Position numbers and translations under genes: made by a program
Source of the DNA: Ethanoligenens harbinense YUAN-3
GTDB lineage: Bacteria; Bacillota; Clostridia; Oscillospirales; Ethanoligenentaceae
Length of the DNA stretch: 64,000 nt
Assembly: GCF_000178115.2 (NCBI RefSeq)
Contig: NC_014828.1
Coordinates: 1 to 64,000 of the forward strand
Reading direction: 5' to 3'
Notes under the pieces: model-generated
What the model was told of the DNA's origin: nothing
Databases searched by the model: none
What the model saw: only the letters and a program-made list of their open reading frames with translations
Part shown: piece after piece, positions 11,091 through 21,496 of the stretch
Layout of the letters: the number at the start of each line of letters is the position of its first letter
Position numbering within the stretch: the stretch's first letter is position 1

Positions 11091-11148
11091 TTGACAAACA
11101 ATGCAAAACCGTATATTATAAGCATACTTATTATAAGTGTACTTATAA
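11091..11148 (+). promoter_or_regulatory. Promoter with two tandem MarR-type operators
   Basis: TTGACA (11091-11096), a 17-base spacer and TATTAT (11114-11119) form a strong promoter. Two inverted repeats of the form ATAAG-N4-CTTAT lie at 11118-11131 and 11133-11146, 15 bases apart. The first overlaps the -10 box and the second covers the start site. The downstream gene is a MarR regulator followed by an efflux pump, so autorepression relieved by ligand is the natural reading. Confidence 0.8.
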
Positions 11149-11200
11149 ATAAATGTGGGTCGTGCCGGTTTGCGGCACGGCCGGGCGGAGGTGAAAACAG

Positions 11201-11656
11201 ATGGATATTTCAGATGGGTTGCCGTTATCGGGCGAATCCAGCGGGTATCTGTTTAGCCAAACCTACAACCGATGGCACACGGAGATCAAGAAGCGGCTGC
11301 GAAAAATGGAAATCACGCATCCGCAGTTCAGTGTGTTGGCCTCGTTGGATTGTCTGACACAGCAAAAGGCATTTGCCACACAAGCGGAGATTGCCAAGCG
11401 GGCCGGCATGGATGTGATGACGGTCTGCGGGATCATCCATACCCTGGAAGGCAAGCGGTTTTTGAAGCGGACGGCCAACCCAAACGACGCGCGCGCCAGC
11501 GCGGTCTATCTGTTGGAAAAAGGGCGGATGAAGCTGGAAGAGGCCTTTCCGGCAGTCCGGCAGATCGACGAGGAATTTTTTGGCCGGCTGGGCGATGCGC
11601 GCGCAACGTTCAATGCTCTGCTCGCCGTTATCCTTTCTGAACAGCCGGGTGAATAA
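11201..11656 (+). CDS. MarR-family transcriptional regulator
   Basis: The 151-aa product has the winged-helix MarR fold. EITHPQFSVLASLDCL is followed by the recognition region QAEIAKRAGMDVMTVCGIIHTLEGKRFLKRT and the wing NPNDARASAVYLLEKGRMKL. MarR dimers usually repress adjacent genes and release DNA when they bind small phenolic or drug-like ligands. GCGGAGGTG precedes the ATG. The gene lies directly behind two tandem palindromic operators and 41 bases before an MFS efflux gene. It is probably an autoregulated local repressor of that pump. The ligand is unknown. Confidence 0.9.
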   Translation: MDISDGLPLSGESSGYLFSQTYNRWHTEIKKRLRKMEITHPQFSVLASLDCLTQQKAFATQAEIAKRAGMDVMTVCGIIHTLEGKRFLKRTANPNDARASAVYLLEKGRMKLEEAFPAVRQIDEEFFGRLGDARATFNALLAVILSEQPGE

Positions 11657-11697
11657 CGGGATCGGGAAGCAAAAGAGAAAACGGGAGGGTGCCCATT

Positions 11698-13104
11698 TTG
11701 GAATTATCGAAAACAAGAAAAAATCTGATTCTGGCGGTGTCCTGCGTGGAAGCGTTCATGGCCACGCTGGACGGCAGCATCGTCAACATCGCGCTGCCGG
11801 ATATTTCCAAACAGATGCGTGTGGAAATCAGTGCGGTGCAGTGGGTCAGCACCGCTTATCTGTTGGCCATTGTGCTGCTGTTGCTTTTGTGGGGCAAGCT
11901 GGCCGACCTGCGCGGAAAAAAAGGCGTCATCATCACGGGTTTTCTGTTTTTTGCCGCGGGTTCCGCGCTGTGCAGTTTCTCCAAATCACTGGAATTTCTC
12001 ATCATTGCCCGCATTATCCAGGCGGTGGGCGCGGGCGCCATGATGTCGCTCAGCCAGGGGATCGTCACCAGCACATTTGCGCCGGGCGAACGCGGCAGCG
12101 CGCTTGGGCAGGTGGGCATGATGGTGGCGCTGGGCAGTCTGGCCGGCCCGTTTCTGGGCGGCATTCTGGTCAGTGCATTCGGCTGGCCGTCTATTTTCAT
12201 CATCAACGTGCCTATTGCGGTGGCGTCGGCCGTGCTGGCGTTCTGCGTGCTTCCTTCTCATATGGAGAATCCGGAAAAACAGACATTCGACTGGAGGGGC
12301 GCCGTTCTTTTTTCTGCGGGTATCCTGGTGCTGTTTTTGACGTTGCTGTTGGCCCAACAGGGCAGCATCTCGTCCATTTGGCTGCTGCCCGCGGTGGCGG
12401 TGGCCGCCGCGGCGCTTTTTGGTTTCATCTATACGGAGCGGCGCGTCCCCGACCCGCTGGTGCATCTGGGGCTTTTCCGGAAGCAGCCGTTCAGTCTGGG
12501 ATTGCTGCAGGGTTATCTGATCTTCATCGCTCTGAGCGCCACGCTGCTGTTTATCCCATTTTATTTGCAGGACCTGTTGCGGTATGACGCTTTCCACGCC
12601 GGATTGATCGTTGCCGTCTACCCTATCGTGCTGGCATTTGTATCCCCGCTCAGCGGGCGGTTGGCGGACCGTATGTCCACCCGGCCGCTCACTGCTTCGG
12701 GCACCGGCATTTCGGCTGCCGCCCTGTTCGTTCTCGCGTTCGTCCGGCAGGATACGCCGATGTGGGTCATCATAGTGGCCCTGGCTGCGCTCGGCGTGGG
12801 TAACGGGCTGTTCCAGTCGCCCAACAATTCGGATATTTTCAATACGGTGCCGCCTGCCCAGCTCGGCATCGCCGGCGGCATCAACGCGTTGTTTCGCAAT
12901 CTGGGGTTTGTGTCCGGCACGGCCTTCTCGGTTCTCATTTTTTCATTCACCGCCGGTCTGAATGTCAATTCCATCTCCGGGACAATGGATGCGCATGCCT
13001 TCATGCGCGGTTTTTCCCCGGTATTTTTATTCTGCGGGGCCTGTGCGGCCGCGGCACTGGCGCTTTGCTTCGTCCGCATTGCGAAACGCACACGGACGGC
13101 GTGA
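11698..13104 (+). CDS. MFS multidrug efflux transporter, DHA2 (EmrB/QacA-like) family
   Basis: The roughly 468-aa protein is very hydrophobic, with about 14 predicted membrane segments, the size of DHA2 drug:H+ antiporters. It contains the DHA2 N-terminal motif FMATLDGSIVNIALPDI, motif A GKLADLRGKKG, and motif C-like GSLAGPFLGGIL. Such pumps expel drugs or toxic metabolites using the proton gradient. The start is probably TTG at 11698 (ELSKTRKN), 8 bases after GGGAGGG. A GTG at 11689 is possible but overlaps that site. It is co-transcribed with the upstream marR gene. The substrate is unknown. Confidence 0.9.
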   Translation: MELSKTRKNLILAVSCVEAFMATLDGSIVNIALPDISKQMRVEISAVQWVSTAYLLAIVLLLLLWGKLADLRGKKGVIITGFLFFAAGSALCSFSKSLEFLIIARIIQAVGAGAMMSLSQGIVTSTFAPGERGSALGQVGMMVALGSLAGPFLGGILVSAFGWPSIFIINVPIAVASAVLAFCVLPSHMENPEKQTFDWRGAVLFSAGILVLFLTLLLAQQGSISSIWLLPAVAVAAAALFGFIYTERRVPDPLVHLGLFRKQPFSLGLLQGYLIFIALSATLLFIPFYLQDLLRYDAFHAGLIVAVYPIVLAFVSPLSGRLADRMSTRPLTASGTGISAAALFVLAFVRQDTPMWVIIVALAALGVGNGLFQSPNNSDIFNTVPPAQLGIAGGINALFRNLGFVSGTAFSVLIFSFTAGLNVNSISGTMDAHAFMRGFSPVFLFCGACAAAALALCFVRIAKRTRTA

Positions 13105-13155
13105 GCAGCCGCAAATGGGAATCTGCCGGAAATCCTCTTTTTTTGCCGCTTTCTC

Positions 13156-13184
13156 TGGACATTTTAGCCCTCAGGGTGTATACT
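13156..13184 (+). promoter_or_regulatory. Promoter of the pyrimidine operon
   Basis: TGGACA (13156-13161) and TATACT (13179-13184) are separated by 17 bases, giving a good sigma-A match upstream of the PyrR attenuator. The transcript would have a leader of about 210 bases before pyrR. Confidence 0.7.
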
Positions 13185-13236
13185 GATAAAAATACAGGTC
13201 AACACAGCAAGAGCGGGCGGCTGCCCGCCAAGTTCG

Positions 13237-13338
13237 CCTTTTAAACCGGTCCCGTGAGGCTGGAAAGGGTTGGATGATCGAGCACAAGATCCATCATCGG
13301 TACATTCAACGGCCCGGGACATGCCTGGACCGTATTTT
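13237..13338 (+). promoter_or_regulatory. PyrR-binding RNA and transcription attenuator
   Basis: GGTCCCGTGAGGCTGG (13248-13263) has the conserved PyrR-binding loop (GNGAGG type) on a stem CCGGTC/GGCTGG, with an outer CCTTT/AAAGG pair. A terminator hairpin follows: ACGGCCCGGG (13309-13318) pairs with CCTGGACCGT (13324-13333), then ATTTTTA. Known logic in Bacillus: with UMP/UTP bound, PyrR stabilises this anti-antiterminator and the terminator forms, shutting off the pyr operon. The position just upstream of pyrR supports the same mechanism here. Confidence 0.85.
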
Positions 13339-13399
13339 TATACGATATTTGTGCATAAATATACAAAAATTGCGGATGAGTATCCAAAGAGGGCGCGGT

Positions 13400-13954
13400 A
13401 TGCAGAAGATCAAGGCCGAAATTATGGATGAAAAAGGGATGTGCCGCGCCACGGCGCGCATTTCCTATGAAATCGTGGAACGCAACCACGGCACGGCGAA
13501 TGTTTGCATCATCGGCATTCGCCGGCGGGGCGCAGTGATTGCGGCGCGCATCGCGGAAAAACTGGCCGACATCGAAGGCGCGCCCGTATCCACCGGTTTT
13601 CTGGACATCACACTCTACCGTGATGATCTGGACGCGAAGGACGGCCCGGCGCGCGCTCCGCTCGGCTCCGATATTCCGTTCGAGGTGACAGGCCGACGGG
13701 TGGTTCTGGTGGATGATGTGCTGTTTACCGGCCGAAGCGTACGCGCCGCCATCGACGCCATTATGGACAGAGGGCGGCCGGAGCGCGTGCAACTGGCGGT
13801 GCTGATCGACCGCGGTCACCGGGAACTGCCCATCAGTCCGGATTTTGTGGGGAAAAACGTGCCGACGTCGCAAAACGAAACGGTGGCTGTGCGGGTGACG
13901 GAGTTTGACGGGGAAAACCGCGTGGTAATCTGTGAGAACGGAGGAAAAGCATGA
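13400..13954 (+). CDS. pyrR: Bifunctional pyr operon regulator/uracil phosphoribosyltransferase PyrR
   Basis: PyrR binds pyr mRNA leaders in response to UMP and also has uracil phosphoribosyltransferase activity. The 184-aa product carries the PRPP loop [20 protein letters not shown] and the early segment [16 protein letters not shown]. The start at 13400 ([13 protein letters not shown]) is preceded by AAAGAGGG at 7 bases, and the resulting length fits the family. Its own leader carries a PyrR-binding loop, so it is autoregulated. The stop overlaps the pyrC start as ATGA. It is the first gene of a seven-gene pyrimidine operon. Confidence 0.95.
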   Translation: MQKIKAEIMDEKGMCRATARISYEIVERNHGTANVCIIGIRRRGAVIAARIAEKLADIEGAPVSTGFLDITLYRDDLDAKDGPARAPLGSDIPFEVTGRRVVLVDDVLFTGRSVRAAIDAIMDRGRPERVQLAVLIDRGHRELPISPDFVGKNVPTSQNETVAVRVTEFDGENRVVICENGGKA

Positions 13955-15237
13955 ACGGGCTGTTGCTGATCAAAGGCGCGACGCTGGTAGACCCGGAGGA
14001 GGTCTATGCAGGCGTGGGCGATCTGCTGGTGAAAGACGGCAAAATTGCCGCGGTCGCCGAATCGGGCGGTAACCTGGCGGCTCCTGCGGGCACCACGGTG
14101 CTGGATGCGCGCGGGCTCTATCTTTCCCCCGGATTGGTAGACATGCATGTCCATCTGCGCGATCCCGGGCAGACGCACAAGGAGACCATCGAAACCGGCT
14201 GCGCGGCTGCGGCCGCCGGGGGCGTCACCGCGCTGGCCGCCATGCCAAACACATCCCCCGCGGCCGACACCCCGGCGGTGCTCGTTTATGAGGCCGCGCA
14301 GGCGGAACCTACCGGCGTGCGGGTGTTTCCCATCGCGGCGGTGAGCAAGGCGCAGGCGGGCGATGAACTGACCGATTTTGAGATGCTGTCGGAAGCGGGC
14401 GCGGTGGCGTTTTCGGACGACGGCCACCCCGTGCGGGACGCGGCGCAGATGCTGGAAGCCATGCGGCGGGCCCACGCGCTGGGCAAGCGGGTGATCTCCC
14501 ACTGCGAGGATGAAAGCCTTGCGGACGCGGGCATTGTCAGCGATACGGCGGCAAAGCGACTGGATGTGCCCGGTATCCCGGCCGCGACTGAGGCGGTGCA
14601 CGCCGCAAGAGAGGCGGTGCTGGCGGAAAGCACCGGCACGCCCGTGCATATCGCGCATGTGAGCAGCCGATTCACCGTCGCGCTGCTGCGCGACGCCAAG
14701 CGGCGGGGCGCGCCGGTCACCTGTGAGACCTGCCCGCATTATTTCAGCCTGGACGACAGCCTGCTGGACGCGCGAGATGCGGATTACCGCATGAATCCTC
14801 CGCTGCGGGAAAAAGCGGATGTGGCCGCCGTGATCAAAGGGCTGCGGGATGGTACCATCGACGCCATCGTGACCGACCACGCGCCGCATACCGCGGGAGA
14901 AAAAGCCGACTTTACCGCGGCGCCCAACGGCGTGGTGGGGCTGGAAACGTCGCTTGCGGCAGGTATCACCTATTTGGTGCGGCCGGGGCACCTTTCCCTG
15001 CCCCAACTGATCCGGAAAATGACCACCGTGCCGGCGGACCTGCTGGGAATCCGTGCGGGGCGGCTGAAAATCGGCACGCGCGCGGATATGGTGCTCTTCG
15101 ACCCCGCCGCGCCGTGGACGGTGCGGCCCGAAGCGCTGCACAGCAAATCGCACAACACACCGTATAAAGGTATGACACTCTATGGCGAGGTGCGTTACAC
15201 CATTTCGGACGGATGCATCATCTTTTCCAAAACATGA
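13951..15237 (+). CDS. pyrC: Dihydroorotase
   Basis: Dihydroorotase cyclises N-carbamoyl-aspartate to dihydroorotate, the third step of UMP synthesis. The 428-aa product has the metal-binding motif [16 protein letters not shown] near residue 65, the HIAHVSSR segment, and the late TDHAPH motif containing the catalytic Asp. This is the class I (long) type found in Gram-positive bacteria. It overlaps pyrR by 4 bases. A 174-base spacer with three short hairpins separates it from pyrF. No pyrB lies in this operon, so the carbamoyl-aspartate substrate must be made by an enzyme encoded elsewhere. Confidence 0.95.
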   Translation: MNGLLLIKGATLVDPEEVYAGVGDLLVKDGKIAAVAESGGNLAAPAGTTVLDARGLYLSPGLVDMHVHLRDPGQTHKETIETGCAAAAAGGVTALAAMPNTSPAADTPAVLVYEAAQAEPTGVRVFPIAAVSKAQAGDELTDFEMLSEAGAVAFSDDGHPVRDAAQMLEAMRRAHALGKRVISHCEDESLADAGIVSDTAAKRLDVPGIPAATEAVHAAREAVLAESTGTPVHIAHVSSRFTVALLRDAKRRGAPVTCETCPHYFSLDDSLLDARDADYRMNPPLREKADVAAVIKGLRDGTIDAIVTDHAPHTAGEKADFTAAPNGVVGLETSLAAGITYLVRPGHLSLPQLIRKMTTVPADLLGIRAGRLKIGTRADMVLFDPAAPWTVRPEALHSKSHNTPYKGMTLYGEVRYTISDGCIIFSKT

Positions 15238-15260
15238 GATGCCGCGCCTGCCTCGTGGAT

Positions 15261-15389
15261 GCGGGCCGTACCCGTTTCAGGCTGTGCGCGTGCTTCATTT
15301 AAATAGGAAAGCGGGCCGTGCCCGCTTTCGGTTGAGCGGATGTAGCTCTATGTAATCTTGTTTGAACGGGAACGCGGGTCATGCCCGCT
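15261..15389 (+). repeat. Three tandem short hairpins between pyrC and pyrF
   Basis: Three related stem-loops occur in one intergenic spacer: GCGGGCCGTACCCGTTTC at 15261, GCGGGCCGTGCCCGCTTTC at 15310-15328 and GCGGGTCATGCCCGCTG at 15373-15389. Each forms a 4-6 bp GC stem. Spacing is about 50 and 62 bases. They may stabilise or process the mRNA, or be a locally multiplied element. No T-tract marks them as strong terminators. Confidence 0.55.
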
Positions 15390-15411
15390 GTGCCCGCCGG
15401 AGGAATTGCCG

Positions 15412-16344
15412 ATGGATACATTGCGTAAAAAAATAGCCGCCCGCCAGAACCCCACCGTGGCGGGGCTGGACCCCGATTTTGCCAAGCTGCCCGCGTTCCT
15501 GCGCGAGCAGGCGGTGGCGCGCCGCGGCAAAACGCTGGAAGCGGCGGCCGACGCGGTGCTGGCGTTCAACCGGGCAATCATCGACGCGCTCTGCGACGTG
15601 GTGCCCGCCGTCAAGCCGCAGGCGGCTTATTATGAGCTGCTGGGCTGGCCGGGTGTGCGAGCACTGGCCGAAACCATCGCCTATGCGCGCGAAAAGGGCC
15701 TGTTCGTTATCACCGACGCCAAGCGCGGCGACATCGGCTCCACCATGGCGGCCTACGCTAGGGCGCATCTCGGTACGGTGGAGATCGAGGGCGCGGAAAT
15801 CACCCCGTTCGGTGCGGATGCGCTTACCGTCAACGCCTATCTGGGCAGCGACGGGGTGCTGCCCGCGCTGGAGGTCTGCAAGGCGCACGGCAAATGCATT
15901 TTCGTGCTGGGCAAAACGTCCAACCCCTCCTCGGGGGAGATCCAGGACAAACTGGTGGACGGCGAGCCGGTCTATTCGTTGTTGGGACACCTATGCGCAC
16001 ATTGGAGCGGGATGGCGGCGGGCGGTGAACCGTCCGGGCGTTACGGCACGGTGGGGCTGGTGGCGGGTGCCACCTACCCCGCTCAGCTTGCCGAGCTGCG
16101 CCAGAACCTGCCGCATACCTTTTTCCTGGTGCCGGGCTATGGCGCGCAGGGCGGCGGCGCCCGGGACGTGGCGCCCGCATTCGATGAAAACGGCGACGGC
16201 GCCATCGTCAACAGCTCCCGCGCCATCCTGTACGCCTGGCGGAAAGAGGGCTGTAACGAGCGCGATTTCGCGGGCGCGGCCCGGCGCGAAGCACTGCGCA
16301 TGAAGGAAGATCTGAACGCCGTTCTGGCGGATCATTCAAAATAA
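15412..16344 (+). CDS. pyrF: Orotidine 5'-phosphate decarboxylase (type 2)
   Basis: This enzyme decarboxylates OMP to UMP, the last step of the pathway. The 310-aa length and motifs (TVAGLDPDFAKLP near the start, FVITDAKRGDIGSTMAAYA with the catalytic Lys/Asp array, and FLVPGYGAQGG) mark the longer type 2 PyrF group rather than the 230-aa Bacillus type. The start at 15412 follows GGAGG at 9 bases. The gene stands between pyrC and carA in the operon. pyrE, which supplies OMP, is not in this window. Confidence 0.94.
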   Translation: MDTLRKKIAARQNPTVAGLDPDFAKLPAFLREQAVARRGKTLEAAADAVLAFNRAIIDALCDVVPAVKPQAAYYELLGWPGVRALAETIAYAREKGLFVITDAKRGDIGSTMAAYARAHLGTVEIEGAEITPFGADALTVNAYLGSDGVLPALEVCKAHGKCIFVLGKTSNPSSGEIQDKLVDGEPVYSLLGHLCAHWSGMAAGGEPSGRYGTVGLVAGATYPAQLAELRQNLPHTFFLVPGYGAQGGGARDVAPAFDENGDGAIVNSSRAILYAWRKEGCNERDFAGAARREALRMKEDLNAVLADHSK

Positions 16345-16398
16345 ACTGCAACGGCGCCGCGCCGCACGGCGGGCGCTGAAAAAGAAAAGGAGCTTCAC

Positions 16399-17487
16399 AT
16401 GACCAAGGCATACCTGTTGTTGGCGGACGGGACGGTGTTCGAGGGCGTGTCCATCGGTGCGCGCGGCACCTCCATCGGCGAGACGGTGTTCAACACCGGC
16501 ATGACGGGCTATCAGGAAACGCTGACCGACGCCTCCTATTACGGGCAGATCGTTACCCAGACCTATCCGCTGGTGGGTAATTACGGCGTGAACGGCGAGG
16601 ATGTGGAATCCCGCCGGTCTTGGGTGCGGGGCTATATCGTCCGCGAAAACTGCGAGCAGCCGAGCAATTTCCGCTGCGCCGGTTCGCTGGACACCTTTTT
16701 GAAAGAACAGGGCGTGGTGGGCCTTTGCGGCATCGACACCCGCCGCCTCACCCGCTTGCTGCGCGAGCACGGCGTGATGAACGGCGCTATCACGGACAGC
16801 CTGGCGGAAAAAGACGCGCTGCTGGAAGCGATTAACGCCTATTCCATATCCGGCGCGGTGGAGGCCGTCACGGTGGAAAAACCGTTCACTGAAGGATCGG
16901 AAAACGGCCTGCGCGTCGCGCTGCTCGACTACGGCTATAAAGTCAACATTCTGCGCAGCCTGGTGGCGCGCGGCTGCCGGGTCACCGTCTTTCCGGCAAG
17001 CGCTTCCCCGGCGGACGTGCTCGCCTCGCGTCCCGACGGTATCATGCTTTCCAACGGCCCGGGCGATCCCTCGGCCTGCGGCAAACAGATCGAAAACCTG
17101 CGCGAGATCTTCCGGAGCGGCGCGCCTATCTTCGGTATCTGCCTGGGCCATCAGCTCATGGCGCTGGCGCAGGGTGGCCGCACCGAAAAGCTCAAATACG
17201 GCCACCGCGGCGCCAACCACCCGGTGAAAGACCTTGCGCACGGGCGCACCTACATCACCAGCCAGAACCACGGCTATGCGGTGGTGGACGGCAGCATCGG
17301 CGCGGAGGTCGGCGCGGTTAGCCACGTCAATCTCAACGACGGCACCGTGGAGGGCGTGCGCTACAAAAACGCGCCGGTCTTCACCGTGCAGTTCCACCCC
17401 GAAGCTTCGCCGGGCCCGCACGATTCGGCCTACCTGTTCGATGAATTTGTCGCGTTGATGAAGGAAAGGAATCTGCAACATGCCTAA
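16399..17487 (+). CDS. carA: Carbamoyl-phosphate synthase small subunit
   Basis: CarA is the glutaminase subunit that supplies ammonia to CarB for carbamoyl-phosphate synthesis. The 362-aa product has the CarA N-terminal domain ([18 protein letters not shown]) and a class I glutamine amidotransferase domain with the nucleophile Cys in [12 protein letters not shown] and the His-Glu pair in [17 protein letters not shown] precedes the ATG. It overlaps carB by 8 bases, indicating coupled translation. The position inside a pyr operon suggests UMP-controlled expression. Confidence 0.97.
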   Translation: MTKAYLLLADGTVFEGVSIGARGTSIGETVFNTGMTGYQETLTDASYYGQIVTQTYPLVGNYGVNGEDVESRRSWVRGYIVRENCEQPSNFRCAGSLDTFLKEQGVVGLCGIDTRRLTRLLREHGVMNGAITDSLAEKDALLEAINAYSISGAVEAVTVEKPFTEGSENGLRVALLDYGYKVNILRSLVARGCRVTVFPASASPADVLASRPDGIMLSNGPGDPSACGKQIENLREIFRSGAPIFGICLGHQLMALAQGGRTEKLKYGHRGANHPVKDLAHGRTYITSQNHGYAVVDGSIGAEVGAVSHVNLNDGTVEGVRYKNAPVFTVQFHPEASPGPHDSAYLFDEFVALMKERNLQHA

Positions 17488-20400
17488 GAATCCGGATATC
17501 CATAAAGTGCTGGTCATCGGTTCCGGCCCCATCGTCATCGGCCAGGCGGCGGAATTCGATTATGCGGGCACGCAGGCCTGCCGGGCGCTGCGAGAAGAAG
17601 GCATCGAGGTGGTGCTGGTCAATTCCAACCCCGCCACCATCATGACCGACAAGCTGATGGCGGATAAGATCTACATCGAGCCGCTCACCCCCGAAGTGGT
17701 GGAACGCATCATCGAGATCGAAAAGCCGGACAGTATCCTCCCCACGCTGGGCGGGCAGACCGGCCTGAACCTCGCCATGCAGATCGCGGAGGAAGGCTTT
17801 CTTGAAAAAGCGGGCGTGAAATTGCTCGGCACCCGCCCGGAGACCATCCGCAAGGCAGAGGACCGGCAGGCGTTCAAGGACACGATGGAAGCCATCGGGG
17901 AGCCGTGCATTGCGTCCGAAGTGGTGGAGTCCATCGAGGGCGCGGTGGCGTTCTCCGAAAAGATCGGCTACCCGGTCATCATCCGCCCGGCCTATACCCT
18001 CGGCGGCAGCGGCGGCGGCATCGCGGAGACAAAAGAGGAACTCGTCGATATCGCTACCAACGGCCTGCGCCTTTCCCGCATCCATCAGATTCTGGTGGAA
18101 AAGTGCATCGCGGGCTGGAAAGAGATCGAGTATGAGGTCATCCGCGACGCGCTCGGCAACGTCATCACCGTTTGCAACATGGAAAACATCGACCCGGTGG
18201 GCATCCATACGGGCGACTCTATCGTGGTGGCCCCGTCGCAGACCCTTTCGGATAAAGATTACCAGATGTTGCGCTCGGCGTCGCTGAATATCATCTCGGC
18301 GCTGGGCGTGGAGGGCGGCTGCAACGTGCAGCTGGCCCTGCACCCCGACAGCTATGAGTACGCCGTCATCGAGGTCAACCCGCGCGTGTCGCGCTCCTCG
18401 GCGCTGGCCTCCAAGGCCACCGGCTATCCCATTGCCAAGGTCGCGGCCAAGATCGCCATCGGCTACACGCTCGACGAGATCAAAAACGCCGTCACCGGCA
18501 AGACCTATGCCTGCTTCGAACCGGCGCTCGACTATTGCGTGGTCAAGTTCCCGAAGTGGCCGTTCGATAAATTCGTTTATGCCCGCCGCACGCTTGGCAC
18601 CCAGATGATGGCGACCGGCGAGGTGATGGCCATCGGTAACTCGTTCGAGCTGGCCATGATGAAGGCCGTGCGCTCCATCGAACTCAAACTCACCACCCTG
18701 TCGAGTCCCAAGCTGGCGGAAAAAACGGATGGAGAGATCCGGGAACTGTTGCACAATCAGGACGACGAACGCATCTTCGTGGTATATGAAGCCATCAAGC
18801 GAGGCATTTCGGCGGACGATATTTTCGCCGTCACTAAGATCGACCGCTGGTTCTTAGCCAAATTCGCGCATCTCGCCTCCGTCGAGCAGGGGCTGCAAGA
18901 CGGTGCGCTCATCGAGGAACGCTATCTGGAAGCGAAAAAATGCGGCTTCCTCGACGGCGACATCGAGCGCCTGTCCGGGCAGAAAATTCCGCAGAAGCGC
19001 CACGCGGTCTATAAGATGGTGGACACCTGCGCGGCCGAGTTTGCCGCCGAAACACCCTATTTCTACTCCACCTGGGACGAGGAGAACGAGGCGGCGCAGT
19101 ATCTGGACGAGCACAAAAACGGCAAAAAGAAGGTGCTGGTGTTCGGCAGCGGGCCCATTCGCATCGGGCAGGGCATCGAGTTCGACTACTGCTCGGTGCA
19201 CTCGGTCTGGGCGCTGCGCGAGAACGGTTATGAGGCCGTCATCGTCAACAACAACCCCGAAACGGTCTCCACCGACTTCGACACCGGCGACCGCCTCTAT
19301 TTCGACCCGCTCACGCCGGAAGATGTGGACAACATCATCGCCACCGAACAGCCGTGGGGCGTGGTGGTGCAGTTCGGCGGGCAGACCGCCATCAAGCTGG
19401 CCAACCATCTCGCGGCGCGCGGTGTGCGCATCCTCGGCACGAGCGCGGACGGCGTGGACGAAGCGGAAGACCGCGAGCGCTTCGACGCGGTGCTCGAGAA
19501 ATGCGGCATTCCCCGCCCCGCCGGGCATACAGCCCTCACCGCGGAGGAAGCGCTGGAAGCAGCCCGCGCGCTGGGCTATCCGGTGCTTCTGCGTCCGTCC
19601 TACGTGCTGGGCGGGCAGAACATGATTATCGCCTATGCCGACACGGACGTAACCGAATACATGGGCATCATCACCGCGCACGGCATCGACAACCCCGTGC
19701 TCATCGATAAATACCTTATGGGAAAAGAGGTGGAAGTGGACGCCATCTGCGATGGCGAGGACATCCTCGTCCCCGGTATCATGGAGCACATCGAGCGCGC
19801 GGGCGTGCATTCGGGCGACTCCATCTCGGTCTACCCGGCGCAGACGCTTTCGGCGGCTGTGCGCGCTACGGTGCTCGACTATACCGAAAAACTGGCCAAA
19901 GCGCTGAAGGTCATCGGCATGGTCAATATTCAGTTTGTGGTGTATAATGAAACCGTGTACGTCATTGAGGTCAACCCGCGCTCGTCCCGCACCGTGCCGT
20001 ATATCAGCAAGGTGACCGGCGTGCCGATGATCGACCTCGCCACCCACTGCATGCTGGGCCAAAAGCTGAAAGATCTCGGCTATGGCACCGGCCTGTGGCC
20101 GGAGGGCGGCTATGTGGCCGTGAAAGTTCCGGTGTTCAGCTTTGCCAAGCTGCACGGCGTGGACACGCTGCTTGGGCCGGAGATGAAGTCCACCGGCGAG
20201 GTGCTGGGCATCGCCAAAACATTCGACGAGGCGCTGCTCAAGGGGCTGACGGCGGCGGGTTACCGCCTGAAAGGCCGCCACGGCAACGTCCTCTTCACAG
20301 TGAAGGACAGCGACAAGCAGGAGATCATCCCGCTGGCCGAGAAATTCGCCAGACTGGGTTATACCCTCTATGCCACGGCGGGCACGGCGCTCACGCTCAA

Positions 20401-20683
20401 CAGCAACATGGTGGCGGCCAACACCGTGCGCAAGCTGGGTGAGCCGGAACCGAACATCGGCACGCTGCTCGACAGCGGCAAGATCGACTATGTGATCTCC
20501 ACGGCCACCACCGGCCGTGCCCCGCAACTTGACGACGTGCGCATCCGCCGTAAGACGGTGGAACGCTCCATCCCCTGCCTCACCTCGCTGGACACGGCAA
20601 GCGCGCTGCTTTCCTGCCTGGAGATGGAAAAGAGTATGGCCGATGTCCCGCTGGTGGACATTGCGCATCTGGAGCGCCGCTGA
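17480..20683 (+). CDS. carB: Carbamoyl-phosphate synthase large subunit
   Basis: CarB makes carbamoyl phosphate from bicarbonate, ammonia and 2 ATP. The 1067-aa product has the expected duplicated ATP-grasp halves. The first starts with [20 protein letters not shown] and the second, at about residue 550, with [21 protein letters not shown]-terminal MGS-like allosteric domain covers roughly residues 935-1067, where UMP and activators bind in homologues. The conserved metal-binding segments [20 protein letters not shown] and [20 protein letters not shown] are both intact. It overlaps carA by 8 bases. Confidence 0.98.
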   Translation: MPKNPDIHKVLVIGSGPIVIGQAAEFDYAGTQACRALREEGIEVVLVNSNPATIMTDKLMADKIYIEPLTPEVVERIIEIEKPDSILPTLGGQTGLNLAMQIAEEGFLEKAGVKLLGTRPETIRKAEDRQAFKDTMEAIGEPCIASEVVESIEGAVAFSEKIGYPVIIRPAYTLGGSGGGIAETKEELVDIATNGLRLSRIHQILVEKCIAGWKEIEYEVIRDALGNVITVCNMENIDPVGIHTGDSIVVAPSQTLSDKDYQMLRSASLNIISALGVEGGCNVQLALHPDSYEYAVIEVNPRVSRSSALASKATGYPIAKVAAKIAIGYTLDEIKNAVTGKTYACFEPALDYCVVKFPKWPFDKFVYARRTLGTQMMATGEVMAIGNSFELAMMKAVRSIELKLTTLSSPKLAEKTDGEIRELLHNQDDERIFVVYEAIKRGISADDIFAVTKIDRWFLAKFAHLASVEQGLQDGALIEERYLEAKKCGFLDGDIERLSGQKIPQKRHAVYKMVDTCAAEFAAETPYFYSTWDEENEAAQYLDEHKNGKKKVLVFGSGPIRIGQGIEFDYCSVHSVWALRENGYEAVIVNNNPETVSTDFDTGDRLYFDPLTPEDVDNIIATEQPWGVVVQFGGQTAIKLANHLAARGVRILGTSADGVDEAEDRERFDAVLEKCGIPRPAGHTALTAEEALEAARALGYPVLLRPSYVLGGQNMIIAYADTDVTEYMGIITAHGIDNPVLIDKYLMGKEVEVDAICDGEDILVPGIMEHIERAGVHSGDSISVYPAQTLSAAVRATVLDYTEKLAKALKVIGMVNIQFVVYNETVYVIEVNPRSSRTVPYISKVTGVPMIDLATHCMLGQKLKDLGYGTGLWPEGGYVAVKVPVFSFAKLHGVDTLLGPEMKSTGEVLGIAKTFDEALLKGLTAAGYRLKGRHGNVLFTVKDSDKQEIIPLAEKFARLGYTLYATAGTALTLNSNMVAANTVRKLGEPEPNIGTLLDSGKIDYVISTATTGRAPQLDDVRIRRKTVERSIPCLTSLDTASALLSCLEMEKSMADVPLVDIAHLERR

Positions 20684-20723
20684 GCGCGTGTTACACATCC
20701 GACCGCTTAGAAAGGGGCTTTGT

Positions 20724-21491
20724 ATGACGATATCCGCTCTTCCCTGTCCCGTTTTGTCCAGAGAAAACATTGCGGCGGGCGTGTATGACGTGTGGCTCTC
20801 CGCGCCGCAGGCGGAGCAGGCCAAACCCGGGCAGTTCGTGGGCGTGCGATGCGAAGGTTTCACACTGCGCCGCCCCGTCAGCATCTGCGAGATTGACCGC
20901 GCGCGCGGCCGCCTGCGGCTGATTTTTGAGGAGCGCGGTGAAGGCACACGATGGATGACGAGCGTGCGCGTTGGCGAAACGATGGACCTGCTCGCTCCGC
21001 TTGGCAACGGATTCAATCTGGGTGACGCCGGGCGCGCGGCCGTCTTTGTGGGCGGGGGCATCGGGGTGCCGCCGCTGCTCGAAGCGGCCAAGCCGTTTGC
21101 CGGGCATGCCGACGCCATCCTCGGCTTTCGCAGTAAGCCCAATGTGATCTTAAAAGCGGATTTTGAACGTTTCGGCGCGCACGTCACCGTTGTCACGCAG
21201 GACGGCACCGAGGGCGAGACCGGTGTGGTTACGCCGCCGCTGGAAAAGCGGCTCGACAGCGCACCCTGCGGCGTGATTTTCGCCTGCGGCCCGCGGCCCA
21301 TGCTGGCCGCCGTGGCGGGGGTGGCGGAAGCGCGCGGCATTCCCTGCTTTGTCTCGATGGAGGCGCGCATGGCCTGCGGTGTGGGTGCCTGTCTGTCCTG
21401 CGCCATCCCGGTGAAAGTGGGCAACGAGGTGCAGAACTGGCATGTCTGCAAGAACGGGCCGGTGTTCGACGCGGCCAGAATCGTGTGGTGA
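20724..21491 (+). CDS. pyrK: Dihydroorotate dehydrogenase B, electron transfer subunit
   Basis: PyrK carries FAD and a [2Fe-2S] cluster and passes electrons from PyrD to NAD+. The 255-aa product has the FAD-binding RRPVSICEI motif, the NAD-binding GGGIGVPPLLEA motif, and a C-terminal cluster motif ACGVGACLSCAIPV with a final Cys in WHVCKNGPVF. The start at 20724 follows GAAAGGGG at about 8 bases. It lies immediately before pyrD, as in other class 1B systems. Confidence 0.95.
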   Translation: MTISALPCPVLSRENIAAGVYDVWLSAPQAEQAKPGQFVGVRCEGFTLRRPVSICEIDRARGRLRLIFEERGEGTRWMTSVRVGETMDLLAPLGNGFNLGDAGRAAVFVGGGIGVPPLLEAAKPFAGHADAILGFRSKPNVILKADFERFGAHVTVVTQDGTEGETGVVTPPLEKRLDSAPCGVIFACGPRPMLAAVAGVAEARGIPCFVSMEARMACGVGACLSCAIPVKVGNEVQNWHVCKNGPVFDAARIVW

Positions 21492-21496
21492 GCAGT

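Noticed and set aside
18854-21451. 865-codon minus-strand open frame opposite carB-pyrK
   Set aside because: It spans two well-identified plus-strand genes and encodes low-complexity sequence without motifs, so it is a shadow.
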